From positions 310,001 through 374,000 of the forward strand of contig JAGTXZ010000009.1 in assembly GCA_018398575.1 (NCBI GenBank): DNA of 64,000 bases, in the 5' to 3' direction. Both the position numbers and the translations under genes were made by a program. Below are positions 43,815-55,236 of this stretch, in pieces. Numbering within the stretch: the stretch's first letter is position 1; each line of letters opens with the position of its first letter. The stretch is from Ampelomyces quisqualis. Its lineage: Eukaryota; Ascomycota; Dothideomycetes; Pleosporales; Phaeosphaeriaceae. Below the pieces are notes generated by a model. That model saw only the letters and a program-made list of their open reading frames with translations. It was not told the origin of the DNA and did not search any database.

Positions 43815-45571
43815 TTAAAGCCCATAGACGCGGTCGCACATTGAACTTCTATTCCTTTTGTGTCCTAAGCTGATATTGCGCAATGGCCAATCTGCAGCTG
43901 TCTTTAAGGAACTTCTGCGTGGCGGTGAAGGATCAGGATATCGATCGATACTTCTGTTGCCGCCGTATAAGCCGTCTTCGTGGTCGATGTCGCCATTCTG
44001 GTACTCTGGGTCACAGTATTCGATGTAGGCGTAATCCTTTTTAAACGGGTTGACGGGTACGTGTTGAAATGTTGGGGGAAATGATGAGGCCGAATCGTCT
44101 TCGTATCCAGCTTCGATCAAAGAATTGGTACTCAGTGCCAGACTGCTTGAACTGCTACCGCTGTGATCGACATATCTCATTGTCGGCCGCAGCAGTGAGT
44201 GTGACGCTGCTTCTGCGGCGGGACTCATGCCTGTCGGGCTTTCGGAAACAGGCTTTCGCTTGATTGTGGCTACACGGGGTACTGTGGGGATTTCAAGTAC
44301 CATAGGCATACTTGGGCGTCTCTTTCTCTGTAGCGGTGTAGTCTGCCGGCCAAGTATAGGCGACTCCGTGTTCTCGTCCGGCTCCGTTATTTCGGTTACA
44401 GAGTGCAAACTGTTGTAGCTTGTGCGCTTTCCTCTTGCGCGGTTCGAACTGTGTGTATGATGCAGTGCTGGGACAATGACAGGTTGTGAGTTATGTCGCC
44501 ACATTGGTGGTATCGCAGCGGTCGGTGGAGATCTGTGCAAGCCATTCGCTGCAGCCATAGGATCGTAGCCTTCATCCTCCCAGTTCATGTCTCCATGGTA
44601 CTGGCTGGAGTCATGGTAATATGGGTTGAGTGGTGCTCGATGGTCGACATGATCCGTTGACTTGTCCTGGAATGCGAAGCGAGGGATGAAGCCCGGTGAT
44701 GATGGTGGAATTGACCCTTTTGCATGTTTGTTTCTCCGGCGACGAAGGCAAAAACAGCATCCAAGGAGAAGAGCAGCTGCTCCAAGGATTCCAACTGGAA
44801 TTCCGACACCCAGACCAACTTTTTGGATTTTCGTGAGGCCTTCATTACTTGCTAATGGCGATACGGGCTCAGCCGCTGCGCTCGGAGTGTGTGATGACTG
44901 TGTGCTTGCTGATGCAGAATATACAGCGTTTGAAGTTGGAGCGGACGAGGAAGCGCTGGTAGAAACAAATTTTGACCTTGTTGAAGTTGAAAACGTGCCA
45001 ATCGAAGATCTAGTCGTGCTCCATACCAAAGGTGCGGTCGAGTCTACCGCACTACTGGGTACGGAGTGAGAAACCGAGAGTGTTTCTTGTGAAGGTTGAG
45101 ATATATATGTCGACTGAAACCAGTCCCAGCTGCTCTGTGTAGGTGTTGCTTGTGCTTCAGTCGTTTGTGGTGGAAGTGGAATCGTTGCGGTCTCTGGTCC
45201 GAATTGTTTGACCAAGTAACTCTGGATGTCCCATGGTAGGGACGAAAACCATGGAGGTCTATTATCGTCTAAAAATTCTGCTCCCAAGATATCCGACATG
45301 GCAGGAGCGTTCGTTGCAGCGATTTGGCATAATGATAGTGGTATCGCAGTAAGAAGGACTTGGGCAAACGATGCGCTAAAGTTTTGTGTTGGTGTATGGT
45401 CTTACTTGGGTTCACTCAGGAATGGTAGACTTACGCATCTGGTACTTGTCTCTTCATCCAAGCCTCGACTCCAGGTTCTGGCGCAGGCGTGATGATGGGA
45501 GCCGATACCGCCCGCCCGCTCCCCACCAACGCGCCAACAACCAACCAGTTCCATTCTCTTAGCGAATGCAT
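43815..45571 (-). CDS. single-pass membrane protein, Mid2/WSC-like layout
   Basis: Two exons, 45571-45435 and 45375-43815 with a 59-nt intron; 565 aa. Exon 1 supplies a signal peptide and propeptide-like SAPIITPAPEPGVEAWMKRQ with a KR|Q Kex2-type site. The ectodomain has a helical block (FAQVLLTAIPLSL, then DDNRPPWFSSLPWDIQ) and a long Ser/Thr-rich stalk. One membrane segment (KVGLGVGIPVGILGAAALLL) is followed by GCCFCLRRRRNK. A roughly 350-residue cytoplasmic tail with Ser/Pro clusters follows. This is the shape of cell-wall stress sensors, but no WSC or Mid2 domain is evident. Function inferred from layout only. Confidence 0.75.
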
Positions 45572-46812
45572 GTTCGCTTGAGCGAGTATCGTTGTAAGAG
45601 CCACAAGAAATTCAAGAATATTGCTATGTGTTCGCGACACTCTTCGAGTGTGCTATGATTGCTTCATTCCGGATGTACACTTCCAAGTCAGACCAGCAGA
45701 AGCCATTGTGATGGCCACCAACTCTTTAACTCATTTTTACCCATGTAGTTCATCTCGCGCCAGATTCGTTGCTTGCCAAATGGCCACGCAAGTCCACGCA
45801 AAGAGGCGAAAAGCAATTGATCGGCACACACAGCCCACTGGCCTCTTACCCCGTATCGCTTTTGTGCTTGTAGATCAGGGTCCTCTACTCATCGCGCCCA
45901 ATTATGACTGACCTGAAACTGGGAACCGGTTTCTGGTTTGTCCCTCGCCAGCCACAGCTCCCATAGCAATGTAATCAAATCGCATGCCGCCTTGCCTAGA
46001 TCCTAGTCTGACAGCGGCGCATAAGTGGAGGAACAGCTGAATGTGGCAAAACGTGGCAGTGAAATCGGATGTAGCTCGCTTCACTGCCGGCCGAAGCGAG
46101 GATCTGGATGCTCGGATCACAGCCTGATGTGTGATACGATACCTGTAGGATGCAGATTGGTTGGAATATTTGTGATGATGTAGAGTGACAACGGCTTGGT
46201 TCTGTTTTATTCTTGGATGCCAATCGGGGCAGGACTGCTCTGTGGTCGCTGATCGAGACCGTTTGTGCTGCTGCATACTGCCCTTTTCCAGGGCAAGCAT
46301 CACTTAGGTGCAGACTCACTATTGGACGCGTCATATGCTCTTGCTTACCTGGAAATAGCTTGTAGGTTTTTGATGCCTTGCTAAGACCGTCCGGTAAACG
46401 CATACAAGGCAGGTCACAGCCTGCTCATGACCATACAGCATGTGCCGAGGTTATGCAGCATGCTGGTTACCTAGGTATGTGCTTCCCGAGCTGAAGAAGG
46501 CTCATTTCATGATTTCATGATAAGAAATATGCTGGGAGCACATCGGTTCTACAGGTGTTAAAGATGTTCAAGTGGCGAAACCCAACCGCCCGCTACCTTA
46601 TTATGATTGGGCGCGGAAAATGTGCAGAGCACAACCAGTTTTCTGAGGACGGCGAAGCTGGGAACCACAAGAGCAATGCGCTACTACATCATTGGAGTAA
46701 GAACGTGTTGCAAATCACACATCTAATTTTTTTTCTTATGGTAAATAGACAGGTTGGTTGTTTCGAGGTGTCCACGACTCGGCCCGATTGTCGAGTGGGC
46801 TCCATTTGTACA
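45572..46812. other. spacer, no gene seen
   Basis: Left flank of the diverged repeat array. No coding frame stands out. A possible very diverged extra copy of the repeat lies near 46746-46790. Confidence 0.5.
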
Positions 46813-47430
46813 GTGAAAAATTACTACGATCAACACTTTTCCCGGCTCCTTCCCGATTAGGCAGTTTGGAATTGGTGTCGTCCTGGTGGGTACAACACAC
46901 CCAACTTGTTACAGAAGTTCAGACGACACATCGAAACGGCAGCTTCAAGCACTTGAAAACCTGCTGCAGTCCACACTTCATTGTAAATCCTTCCTGTTTA
47001 GGCAGTTTGAAATCTTTACTGTCCTGATAGTCTTCAGCACACTCAACTTGATGCAAAGGTTTAAATAATTTAGCTGGAAGGCGGCTACATGAAGTTGAAA
47101 ATCTACTGCAATCCACACTTTATCGTAGCTCTTTCCTGTTTAGGCAGTTTGGCTTCTTCAGATGTCCTGGAGGCCTTCAGTGCACTCAACTTATATCAAG
47201 AGTGAAAATATCTCAACTACTCGGGCCCAACGGCTTCTCTGAAAAGGCCTAAAGGATTGCCCACTTGTTGCTTGCAGTAACGACCATGTCGCTGTTAGGC
47301 CCGAGTAGGAGCCCTCACACCTACTTGAGATCAACCCACAATCTACACTTTTGACGAGCTCCTTCCTATATAGGAAGTTTGAGAGTTCAAGGTGTCCCGG
47401 GAACTTCAGCACACTCAACCTCAATTCGAA
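46813..47430. repeat. four diverged copies of a ~92-bp core, period ~140 bp
   Basis: Cores start near 46826, 46966, 47108 and 47338. They align almost without gaps. Shared blocks are CCACACTTT, GCTCCTTCC, TTTAGGCAGTTTG, TGTCC(T)GG and CTTCAGCACACTCAACTT. Similarity continues about 14 nt upstream of the cores (TTGAAAATCTACT in copy 3, CTTGAAAACCTGCT in copy 2). Spacing is 140, 142 and 230 bp; the last is longer because of the element at 47217-47308. Further partial likenesses follow near 47655-47740. No protein family or known RNA is recognised. Confidence 0.85.
47217..47308. mobile_element. 92-nt MITE-like element with 18-bp terminal inverted repeats
   Basis: The left end CTACTCGGGCCCAACGGC and the right end GCTGTTAGGCCCGAGTAG are inverted repeats, 11 bp perfect and 16 of 18 overall; the two mismatches are transitions. 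Removing this 92-nt block restores the normal repeat spacing (230 to 138 bp), which marks it as an insertion. No target-site duplication is clear. Too short to encode anything; would need a transposase in trans. Confidence 0.65.
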
Positions 47431-47826
47431 GCACAAGCCGTTGAAGAGAAGGCCACCAAAGTCAGTAGAAAGAAGCAGGAATCGAGACTTAAAGGAAGCT
47501 TCCGCATTAAGTGAATCAACACTTTGTGACGTCTTGTCGATTCTTATCTTTGCAGCCGACCTTCACGCGACTCAGCTGAGTGAGGACCAAGCTCAAATTG
47601 ACCGCAGCCAGACTCAACTTAGTGAACTAGCAATCGGCATCTAACTATCATACCTTCATATTTAGGCAACTTCAAAACGAGGTCTCTCAAGATACATGCT
47701 CAGAACCTTCCTCATCAGGCAATCTCACAATCACATGAACTCATGGATTTTACCAAGGAGATATTTTCAATTTTTCCAATTTCTCTTCTTCTAAAAAACC
47801 GTGTTTCTTGATCATACCCAGAGGAT
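47431..47826. other. spacer, right flank of repeat array
   Basis: Contains weak partial repeat likenesses (CATATTTAGGCAACTTC near 47659 and TTCCTCATCAGGCAATCTC near 47709). Downstream of the permease stop codon. Confidence 0.5.
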
Positions 47827-49972
47827 TTAAGTCGTGAATGGGTTGTACACGCTACCAGCCTCGTCGCTCGCGGCCTTGAGCTTCTTGTTCTGCTTCCTGA
47901 GGTACGTCTTACTTCCAAACGCCGTGCAGAACGTCAGACCCGCAAACACAATCTGCAAGATCATTGCCATGGTATATCTTGGGCTATCTGAGTCGGGAAA
48001 AAAGTAAGGACTCATGACATTACCCAAGTGACCGCAGATGTTCACAATCGCACCGCCAGCAGCTCGTTTCTCTGGTGTTTGAGACGGCGAACTCACAGCC
48101 CATGTATATACTAGTGCGTTGGCGGAGAAACTACCCGCTGTGTAAAGAAAAGCGGCGGTGTAGCGAGCAGCGGTGTTGAGTGTCGCCACGGATATGATGA
48201 AGCCGACAATTGAGATACAGTTGTTCGTCATAATGTGGAAGCCACGCTCCTTCTTCCTGTCCGAGTTCCAGGCGACGAAGAAGGACACAGCGGTGCTGAG
48301 AACGTATGGTGGCGCTGTGAGGAGGAGGGCGATGGTGTTCGAACCCAAGCCAAAGCCACGGACCATAGTGGGAAAGAAGTTGTTGAATCCATATGACGAA
48401 GTCATGAAAATGTTCATGAAGATCTGAGCAATTTTCAGTAAGTCTGTGAAGGTGCACCAGGGGATGGCGTACGAAAATGTATGTCTTCACATCCGTGAGA
48501 GCGAGACGCAGTCCTTGCCAGACAGTCGAATATGTAGCTTCCTCAACTCGGTCGGCTTGGATTCGCGCAATGGCAATCCTGCGCATATCTTCGCTCATGG
48601 AACACATTGCGGATCCACTGTTTGAGTGTGGATAGTTGGGCAAAATCCAGAAAGCTGTAATGGCAAAAAAGGCACTCAGTGCAGCCTCCAACTAAAATTA
48701 GGGATCCCAAGTCAGCACATGTGTAGTTATAGTATGTGCACACAACTTGTTCTACACAGTCGAGGAGAAACAAGGAAAACATACTAGAAAATGTCAGCAA
48801 TTGTCTATCAGGAGGAGATGCACTTATGCCTGCTACTCTAAGAGGCAAAACTAGCTTTGAGATGCAGCAAGTACTTTGTACCAGGGCATTAGTACCAATG
48901 AAGAGCCACTGCCACCCCGCGATGCCTGCGAGGCCTGTCATACCGCTGAAAACACCGGCAGCAATAAGCCCGCTAAAAGCTTGTGCCAGAAACGAGACCG
49001 GAGTACAACAACGCGGTACGAAGCGCGAGTTCCCGACGTGTGTACCAACACGACATGAGATATACAGCCTGAGTAATCATTAGTTACGCGTTAAAGTCTG
49101 GAACTGCCTGTCTACCGTCAAGGTTTGAAAATACATTGTCCGAGGAAAAACCGCCCCGCGCGGAGTATACAAAGTCCTTGTACCGTACTGGAAGCCTACC
49201 CAACAGTCTCTGAGTTTCCTCGAGTCCATTCTGAACCGATCGGAACTTGTTGCTGGGTCGGTTGGGTATGTAGACTTACACCAGGGAAAAGCGGAGCTTC
49301 GATGATACCAAGGACAAATTGGACAGCGAAGAGCTGTCCGGTACTGGTAACGGCTGCGGTGGCGGCAGATACACCGGACCACAAGAGCGCACACACTGGT
49401 AAATAGACGGCTGGTCGTACTATTGTGATCAACAGATTGGATGGTAGTTGAGCTAACATGTAACTGTATTCGGTTAGCCTCTATTTCGAAAGGAAGATGT
49501 GAAATGGTCTTACCCGATGGTGAGCAGCGCCACAGCTGTGCTGTGGTTCAGTGTTTCCAAGCTGTAGAGTGTTCTCAAAGTCTTTATCGAGACGCGCTTG
49601 ACTGTTACTGAAGTTCAGCTAGCGATCTTGCAGTCTCCAGGGGTACCCATACGCGATGTTTGTCCGATTCAAGTAGTTGAACATGTACAAAATCCAGAGT
49701 TGAGGAAGAAGAGTCATGTCCAGAGTCCTCACGATCTTCTTTTGTTTTACCTCCCAGTCCGGTATACCCAGTGCTGCGATGGAGTTTCCCCTCACGTCGT
49801 CTTTTTCGCCATCCATAGTGACATTGGGTGGTACATGCTCCAGGGTGGACGGCTGCTCGACTACCTCTTTCTCGGATGCAAAGACAACGTGAGGCGCAGC
49901 CGATCTCATAGTACTGCCGTGCTTGATGGGGTCTTGGCCATTAGGAGGCTGGTCCGCGTTGCCGTTCGTCAT
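47827..49972 (-). pseudogene. MFS permease of the allantoate/Dal5 family, probably frame-broken
   Basis: Coding blocks in order: a cytoplasmic N-terminus from MTNGNADQPPNG, TM1 WILYMFNYLNRTNIA and RLDKDFENTLQLGNTE. Then come STAVALLTIGYMLAQLPSNL, EAPLFPG|AVYLMSCWYTRREL and AFSGLIAAGVFSG. The last blocks are WILPNYPHSN, SSYGFNNFFPT and the C-terminal half to 47827. This is the Dal5-like anion:cation symporter branch. Two single-base shifts have no splice explanation: an extra base near 49546 (GAACCACAGC) and an extra T near 48991 (GTTTCTGG). Introns at 49069-49279 and 48692-48881 are long (211 and 190 nt); the one at 48424-48472 is a normal 49 nt. Either a recent pseudogene or two sequence errors; 12 TM segments would otherwise be complete. 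Confidence 0.7.
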
Positions 49973-51103
49973 GACTGATTGTGGGTCCGGGAAAGAGAGA
50001 TCAGGCGATGAGAGCGTATAGGCAGAAGAGTGGTCTCAACTCTCAGTCTTATACTCCCCAAGGTCCCCGCATGCTCCACACGAGCCCCAGACGTTCTCCA
50101 TTGTCCCGTTTCGTGGGTGGCACCCTTGGTTACCAGCCAAAAATACCCGAGGGATGTCGGGAATTGGCACTGCAAAGCTCGTTTATCAGATAGCTTTGAT
50201 TCAAGATCACACGCTATTGGTAAGACCACTACGTCGCGTCTCCGCAGAAACCCTACGCATGCGAGTCTGCAACTAGCTTGCTACACTGCTGAAGTAGAGG
50301 TTAGTGTGACATCAACTTCTCATGGGGTGACCCGTCGATTTCTCGCCCCGTATCTGACAAGGTTCTAGGCGAAAGTTGGCCTCCCGCAATAAAGCTGGGC
50401 TGTGGAGTTCATACGCATGTCAGAAGAGCACTCGCAGAGCCTCAATATGTGGCCAAGCCGGGTATGGCGCCAAAACCACGCCACTGACGCTCTGGGTACG
50501 AAACACCCAGGCGCACAAACAAATCGCGCAGTACTGTGATAAACAACAAGTTGCAAGCGTACACATGCCTAGGTTCTAGATTGACCTCACAGGAGTGCAT
50601 GATTTGATGTGTTGTTGTGCTCCTCAGCGTTAGATTTTCGAGACGAGGTAGCGCGACTCAAGATAGCGTCGGATGCACGAATTTCGTCGAGAGCGGTATC
50701 TCAGTCCAGATCCAGATGTGCCGCCTCGAACTTGTTCAATATTCAAGGCCCTGTTTTGGCAAGTCAGCCGCCGACCGGAACGGGTTCGGAGATGTACTTC
50801 TTGCACGTATCTATATGAAATATATTCCCTTCGATTGGTATACTGGTTTGGATGTGATCCACGATGGATGTTTGGTCTTGAGTTATTTATTTTTTCAAAC
50901 ATGCCGCCCGGCGCCTACACAGCAGTGAGTCGTGGAGGAGCATGCACATAGTGTGTGCGCCTCACGGCAAAATTACAAAATAGCCACAGGAAGCGAGAGT
51001 ATCTTGTTGCTTACTCGTAGAATCTGGAATACTTTCGATTCAGCTCAATGCTAACGACCAAAGGACATCTGCCGAACCAGCACACTTCCCATGTTTCAGA
51101 CAA
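49973..51103. other. spacer, no gene seen
   Basis: Promoter side of the permease and 3' side of SEC17. Short overlapping frames near 50610-50950 on both strands have no support. Confidence 0.55.
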
Positions 51104-52383
51104 TTATGAAAAGTCCTCGCCCGTCTCCTCAATAGTGCTCTTGATTCTCAGGAGCAAAGTGGTCTTCCACTTGTCTAGCTTGCTCAACTGATCGAACTGG
51201 AACAGCTACCGTATGTTAGCTCCATATACTTCTTGCCACGGTCAAATACAATTTTACCTTGTCAGCAAACATCTCCTGGTCTCCGTCCCGGACCGCTTGT
51301 GTCAGGTCCACAAGCAATTGATGCTCTCTCTGCTGTATAAAGCTAGGGTCCAGGTCCCTGTACCGATCGAGCGCGGCATTGACACCAACTTGATCACCTG
51401 TGCAAAGCTGGCAAATACCGGCCTTCAGTAGGTACTCCTTGACGGACCATCGCATCAGGTTGTTCTGGATAGAAGTCTTTGCAACTTTCTCGTAAAGCTC
51501 GATGGCCTTGTAGTAGTCTTTGCCTTCAAGCGCCACAAGATCAGCGGTCTTAAGCCACAGTTTGTTAGCAAGCGCCTGTTTGGCTGCATTAGTATTGTCC
51601 AAAAATTTCACAGGATACGTAGAATTTACTTCGGCATTGTCCTAGGTTTATGTTAACATAGGTGCATTTAGAGGCCCATAATCTGCACCTACACTCTCGT
51701 ACCAACCCGCAGCCTCTTCGTACGCGGCCGCAGCTCTGGTATTGTCACCTAGCTCATTTTCAAACAGTTCAGCAAGGTTCTGCTTGTGAGTCGCAGCACG
51801 GCGAAAACTGCCTTTGCTGCAATAATGTGCGATAGCCTTGTCTAAGCATCGCGAGGCGGCCTCTGGGTCGTCCTTTCGATATGCCTCTGATTCTGCGTTA
51901 GGATTGCGCTAGTGAGTCTCTGGGTCGGAAACTTACTGAAAGCTTCTGTGAGAGTGTTTGCTTCATCATCGGGCTCGTTCAGCTGCTGTCGTTGTACTGA
52001 CGCTGCCTTCTCAAATGCTTCGCCGGCTTCCTTGCCTGTGCTACATTAGCGTCTATGGAAGCTCGTGATGATCGATAGCGTCATGTCTTGAAGCTACAGG
52101 TGTTTTTGTACCCATCTTCTGCATCCGAAAGGCGTTCGCTGCCGCGATGAACTGGTCGGCAGCTGCCTCATCTGTCACGTGCATGAGTTCGTATCGCTAG
52201 CATGGGCTGTTCCGAGATCTTTACACTTGTCTTGTCGTCCACCAAAGAAACCGAACCCTCCCGACGCTTTCTGCAGGGACTGCTCTGCCTGTTGTGGCAC
52301 CTCAGCATCAGCTATATTCCTCGTGGCTGAGGACCAAGGGGATGCCCCACCTGACGCAGCAGCGCTCGTGGGTCGCCAGCCAT
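51104..52383 (-). CDS. SEC17: alpha-SNAP vesicular-fusion protein Sec17
   Basis: Seven exons: 52383-52351, 52288-52225, 52171-52112, 52035-51937, 51892-51693, 51641-51258 and 51205-51104; 313 aa, all joins in phase. The N-terminus is MAGDPRALLRQ|AEQSLQKASGGFGFFGGRQDK, the membrane-binding loop of the family. TPR-like helical repeats follow: AFEKAASVQRQQL, CLDKAIAHY, NLAELFENELGD and EYLLKAGICQLC. The conserved C-terminal LDKWKTTLLLRIKSTI, then an acidic end, recruits and stimulates NSF. It disassembles SNARE complexes after membrane fusion. Essential in yeast. Intron density is the highest in the window. Confidence 0.94.
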
Positions 52384-52756
52384 TTTTGCTTAGACTCGTT
52401 TGTCTAGGTGTACAGGAGAGCTTTGAGGAATGAAAGAATTCAGAGGTAACAGGAATATGATCCTGGACGTTTGATGGAGACTGCAGGAGGTGTCTCAATG
52501 AACGGATGACGACGCCCGTGCAGCAGGAGCTGACCTCCGCGGCGGCCTTACCTGAAGCAGCCTAGCGTGCACCGACGTGGACTGAAGTCAACCTCAACGA
52601 CAGTGCCAAGTCGACGACGTCTCGCACGCTATGTTCGCGTCTGCAGCTTGTATCAGTCCGTCGGACCAGATTCATTTATTTTTCGAAACTCAGGGCTGAC
52701 AGTATCCAGGCCAATTTGAAGCGTAACGCCCATTAGCTCATTCTAGCGCCGCAACA
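52384..52756. promoter_or_regulatory. divergent promoter region, SEC17 and GatC-like gene
   Basis: The 373 nt separate two start codons that face away from each other. No specific site identified. Confidence 0.5.
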
Positions 52757-53386
52757 ATGCCCACGATGATTTCGCGTTGCGCAGTCCTCTCCAGTAGGAG
52801 CTTTGCAGATTCGCTTTTAGACTCCTATTTTCATCGAGCTCCTACTTCACTACTACTCTGTGCCCGAAGATGCAATAGCACACGAACCCACGCCCGCAAA
52901 GGCATTCCACCCAACGAGCTCGAGAAGCTTCTTGCAAAACCGACGTGGTCTGTAGAGTCTCTGCTGCCACCTCGTACGCGCACACCCAACACTACGACTG
53001 TTACTTCTAAGCAGCTGCACCATTTGCTCCGGCTATCAGCTCTACCACCACCCGCGACCCCCAAACAAGAGCAAAGAATGCTCGATACGCTGGCTGCGCA
53101 GCTACACTTTGTGGGCAAGATACAGGAGGTGGATACCACAGGCGTTGAGCCCCTACGCGCGCTACGGGATGAGTCAGGAGCGGCTGAAGATGAGCAGACT
53201 ATCAGTCTTGCTACTCTTAAGGACGCCCTCAATAAGGAGAAGATCATCGGCACACACTACAAGCGCATACAGCGCGACACAAGCGCTATAGACGCCGAGC
53301 ACGATGAGAATTGGGATGTGCTTGGCTCGGCCGAGCGCAAGGCCGGGAAGTACTTCGTCGTCGAGAGCAAGCGACCCTCGGAGTAG
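52757..53386 (+). CDS. mitochondrial Glu-tRNA(Gln) amidotransferase GatC-like subunit
   Basis: Single exon, 209 aa. The N-terminus (MISRCAVLSSRSFADSLL, then Arg-rich) is a mitochondrial presequence. The GatC-type domain begins at LLRLSALPPP and contains LDTLAAQLHFVGKIQEVDTT followed by GVEPLRALRDE, the family core. The C-terminal part (NWDVLGSAERKAGKYFVV) is typical of the fungal form. It would stabilise the GatA/GatB amidotransferase, which makes Gln-tRNA(Gln) in mitochondria. The GatF designation used in yeast is not assigned here because the sequence is too diverged to tell. Confidence 0.83.
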   Translation: MPTMISRCAVLSSRSFADSLLDSYFHRAPTSLLLCARRCNSTRTHARKGIPPNELEKLLAKPTWSVESLLPPRTRTPNTTTVTSKQLHHLLRLSALPPPATPKQEQRMLDTLAAQLHFVGKIQEVDTTGVEPLRALRDESGAAEDEQTISLATLKDALNKEKIIGTHYKRIQRDTSAIDAEHDENWDVLGSAERKAGKYFVVESKRPSE

Positions 53387-53721
53387 CAAAAGTCACCATG
53401 TTTTTAAACGATAGAACAAGCATTTGGTCTGTTGCGGTGAACCTGATTAACCATAGCCTAGCTTCCAATGTCAAATTGCGTTCGCGGATGCCCTGCCGGT
53501 CAAAAGAGAGCTTATTTGTTAAAAGCAGGATGAAGAATGAAGTAAAACGCTGGGTGCAGATCAAACCCGGATGCCTACAGCGGCACGAATGAAGAGTTGG
53601 ATCTGAAAAGTATTATCAAGCCAGCGAACTTCAGAACAATGGCTTGGAAACACCTGTGAACTGCAGTGTACGCATGCGCCCAACGGCAAACAATGACACA
53701 AAGACGACGCAAAAAGCGGAA
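53387..53721. other. spacer between convergent genes
   Basis: 3' flanks only; no feature seen. Confidence 0.6.
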
Positions 53722-54306
53722 TTACTCCCAACGGACACAAGGATTAGCCGCACTCTTGCATGATATGCAACAAAGCATCAAGGCTGTCTTATCGCACTCG
53801 CAGAATGGCCTCTCGTCCAGTTCAGAAAGCTCTGGTGTCGGCAGTCGTCCCATACGAGGCTTTGGGGGCGTCTTCAGTTCTGTCTGCCCAAATGAGGTGG
53901 CTATCGTGCTTCCCTTTTTGGCCCTGCCTGATCTCGATGGCGCGGGAAAGATAATCACTGTCTCAGACCTGCCGGTCGAAGATTTGTCGAGAATCGAGTC
54001 ACGTGACGGCGCCAAGCTTTTCCTATGCCCTGAGTGGCCCCTCTCCGAAGGACGGCACCGGTCATCGGTCGAAAGAGGCTCCGAGGAAACTGCATTGATA
54101 ACATCTAGGATAGGCCAGCTACGAGATCGTCCAATGTCCACCGTGGCGGCATCCCGGAGTACTTTGGACCGCCGACGAGACTCGACGATGCAACGACCGC
54201 GCTCATCGTCGTATACCATTTGGTAATACTTCTCGCTTGAGTTTGATTGCTTCAGTACTTTGGATGCTTGTTGAGTGGAGGACAGTGCTCCAGCTAACGA
54301 CGACAT
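53722..54306 (-). CDS. hypothetical protein
   Basis: Single exon, 194 aa, starting MSSLAGALSSTQQASK; the frame extends to a TTG at 54330. Composition is protein-like: KYYQMVYDDERGRCIVESRR, a long polar Ser/Arg stretch, PTPELSELDERPFCEC, and a C-terminal cysteine group (CDKTALMLCCISCKS). No domain recognised. The cysteines could bind metal. The N-terminal QMVYDDERGR block looks the most conserved. Confidence 0.55.
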   Translation of the reverse strand: MSSLAGALSSTQQASKVLKQSNSSEKYYQMVYDDERGRCIVESRRRSKVLRDAATVDIGRSRSWPILDVINAVSSEPLSTDDRCRPSERGHSGHRKSLAPSRDSILDKSSTGRSETVIIFPAPSRSGRAKKGSTIATSFGQTELKTPPKPRMGRLPTPELSELDERPFCECDKTALMLCCISCKSAANPCVRWE

Positions 54307-55236
54307 GGCGATGAGCTGCACAGCAGCCAATATCCCTATATGCCAAGAGTGTCTTTATGTCCCTGGCCAATGAAGAAGAGTTGGAACGTTGATGAAATCA
54401 CCAAGTTGTGTGCTGAGTGGGGTGAGGGAATGGTGGGGTATAGGAGGGATTGGGCAAGAGGTGGGCGATGCCAGGTATATAATGTACGAGCCAGCCCGCC
54501 AAGCCTCCCTCATGTGACGCACCCCGACCTCCAAGAAGAATGCCCACCACTGTGGGGACTTGGTATTTCCGCTCCAATTGGCCTTTTATCTTTTAGAAAA
54601 TGCAAATAAGTCATGAATTTGCCAATAGACACGAAAGTGCACGAATTGCAGTGCTGCAGTGCCAACAGGCATGCCTCCGGGACCAGCAGAGGCGGCCTCA
54701 AGCCAAGAAGGCTGTTTAGCACGTAGCACTGCGGTCCTATCGACCCCTCTAAGCTCAGATGACATCGTAGCGCTGCCGAGGATTGATGCATCGTCTTGCG
54801 ATATGTGCTTTCCCTCGACCTCGTCGTCGTTCGCGGTCGACCGCCAAGCCATGCTCTGTAAGGTCTATCAGTTGAATACTACTAGTAATCATTGTGTCGA
54901 TCAAAATTTATCTCGATTGTATCCTCTCTGCGACGAGACCCATGTTGTGGTTGTGCCATTGATGTTCTTGGAGGTATTGCCTGTGTTAAGTGAACGAACC
55001 ACAACCAAGCCCCAAAGGCACAGCTCGTCTCAGCCCTTGGCTTTTGATGATTGAGTGGGCATGAGTCAGCGCTTCATGGAAAATGTGACTGAAATTCAAT
55101 GTCGAGGTTTCTCGACTTTAACGCTTCACGTCCACTCACGCTCATAGGCGAGGGTGTGTATCACGTGACTTTCGATTTGCATTCCTGTTCGAACCTTCCC
55201 ATGACAGCGACGAATTGTTGCAAGGCAGAGTTCACA
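54307..55236. other. spacer with two overlapping weak frames
   Basis: An 88-codon minus frame (54586-54852, MAWRSTANDD) and a 131-codon plus frame (54659-55054, MPTGMPPGP) overlap head-on. At most one could be real and neither has a recognisable motif. Confidence 0.4.

Noticed and set aside
48424..48472. Apparent third frameshift in the permease
   Set aside because: Explained by a normal 49-nt intron (GTACGC...GCTCAG) that joins VKTYIF to IFMNIF in phase.
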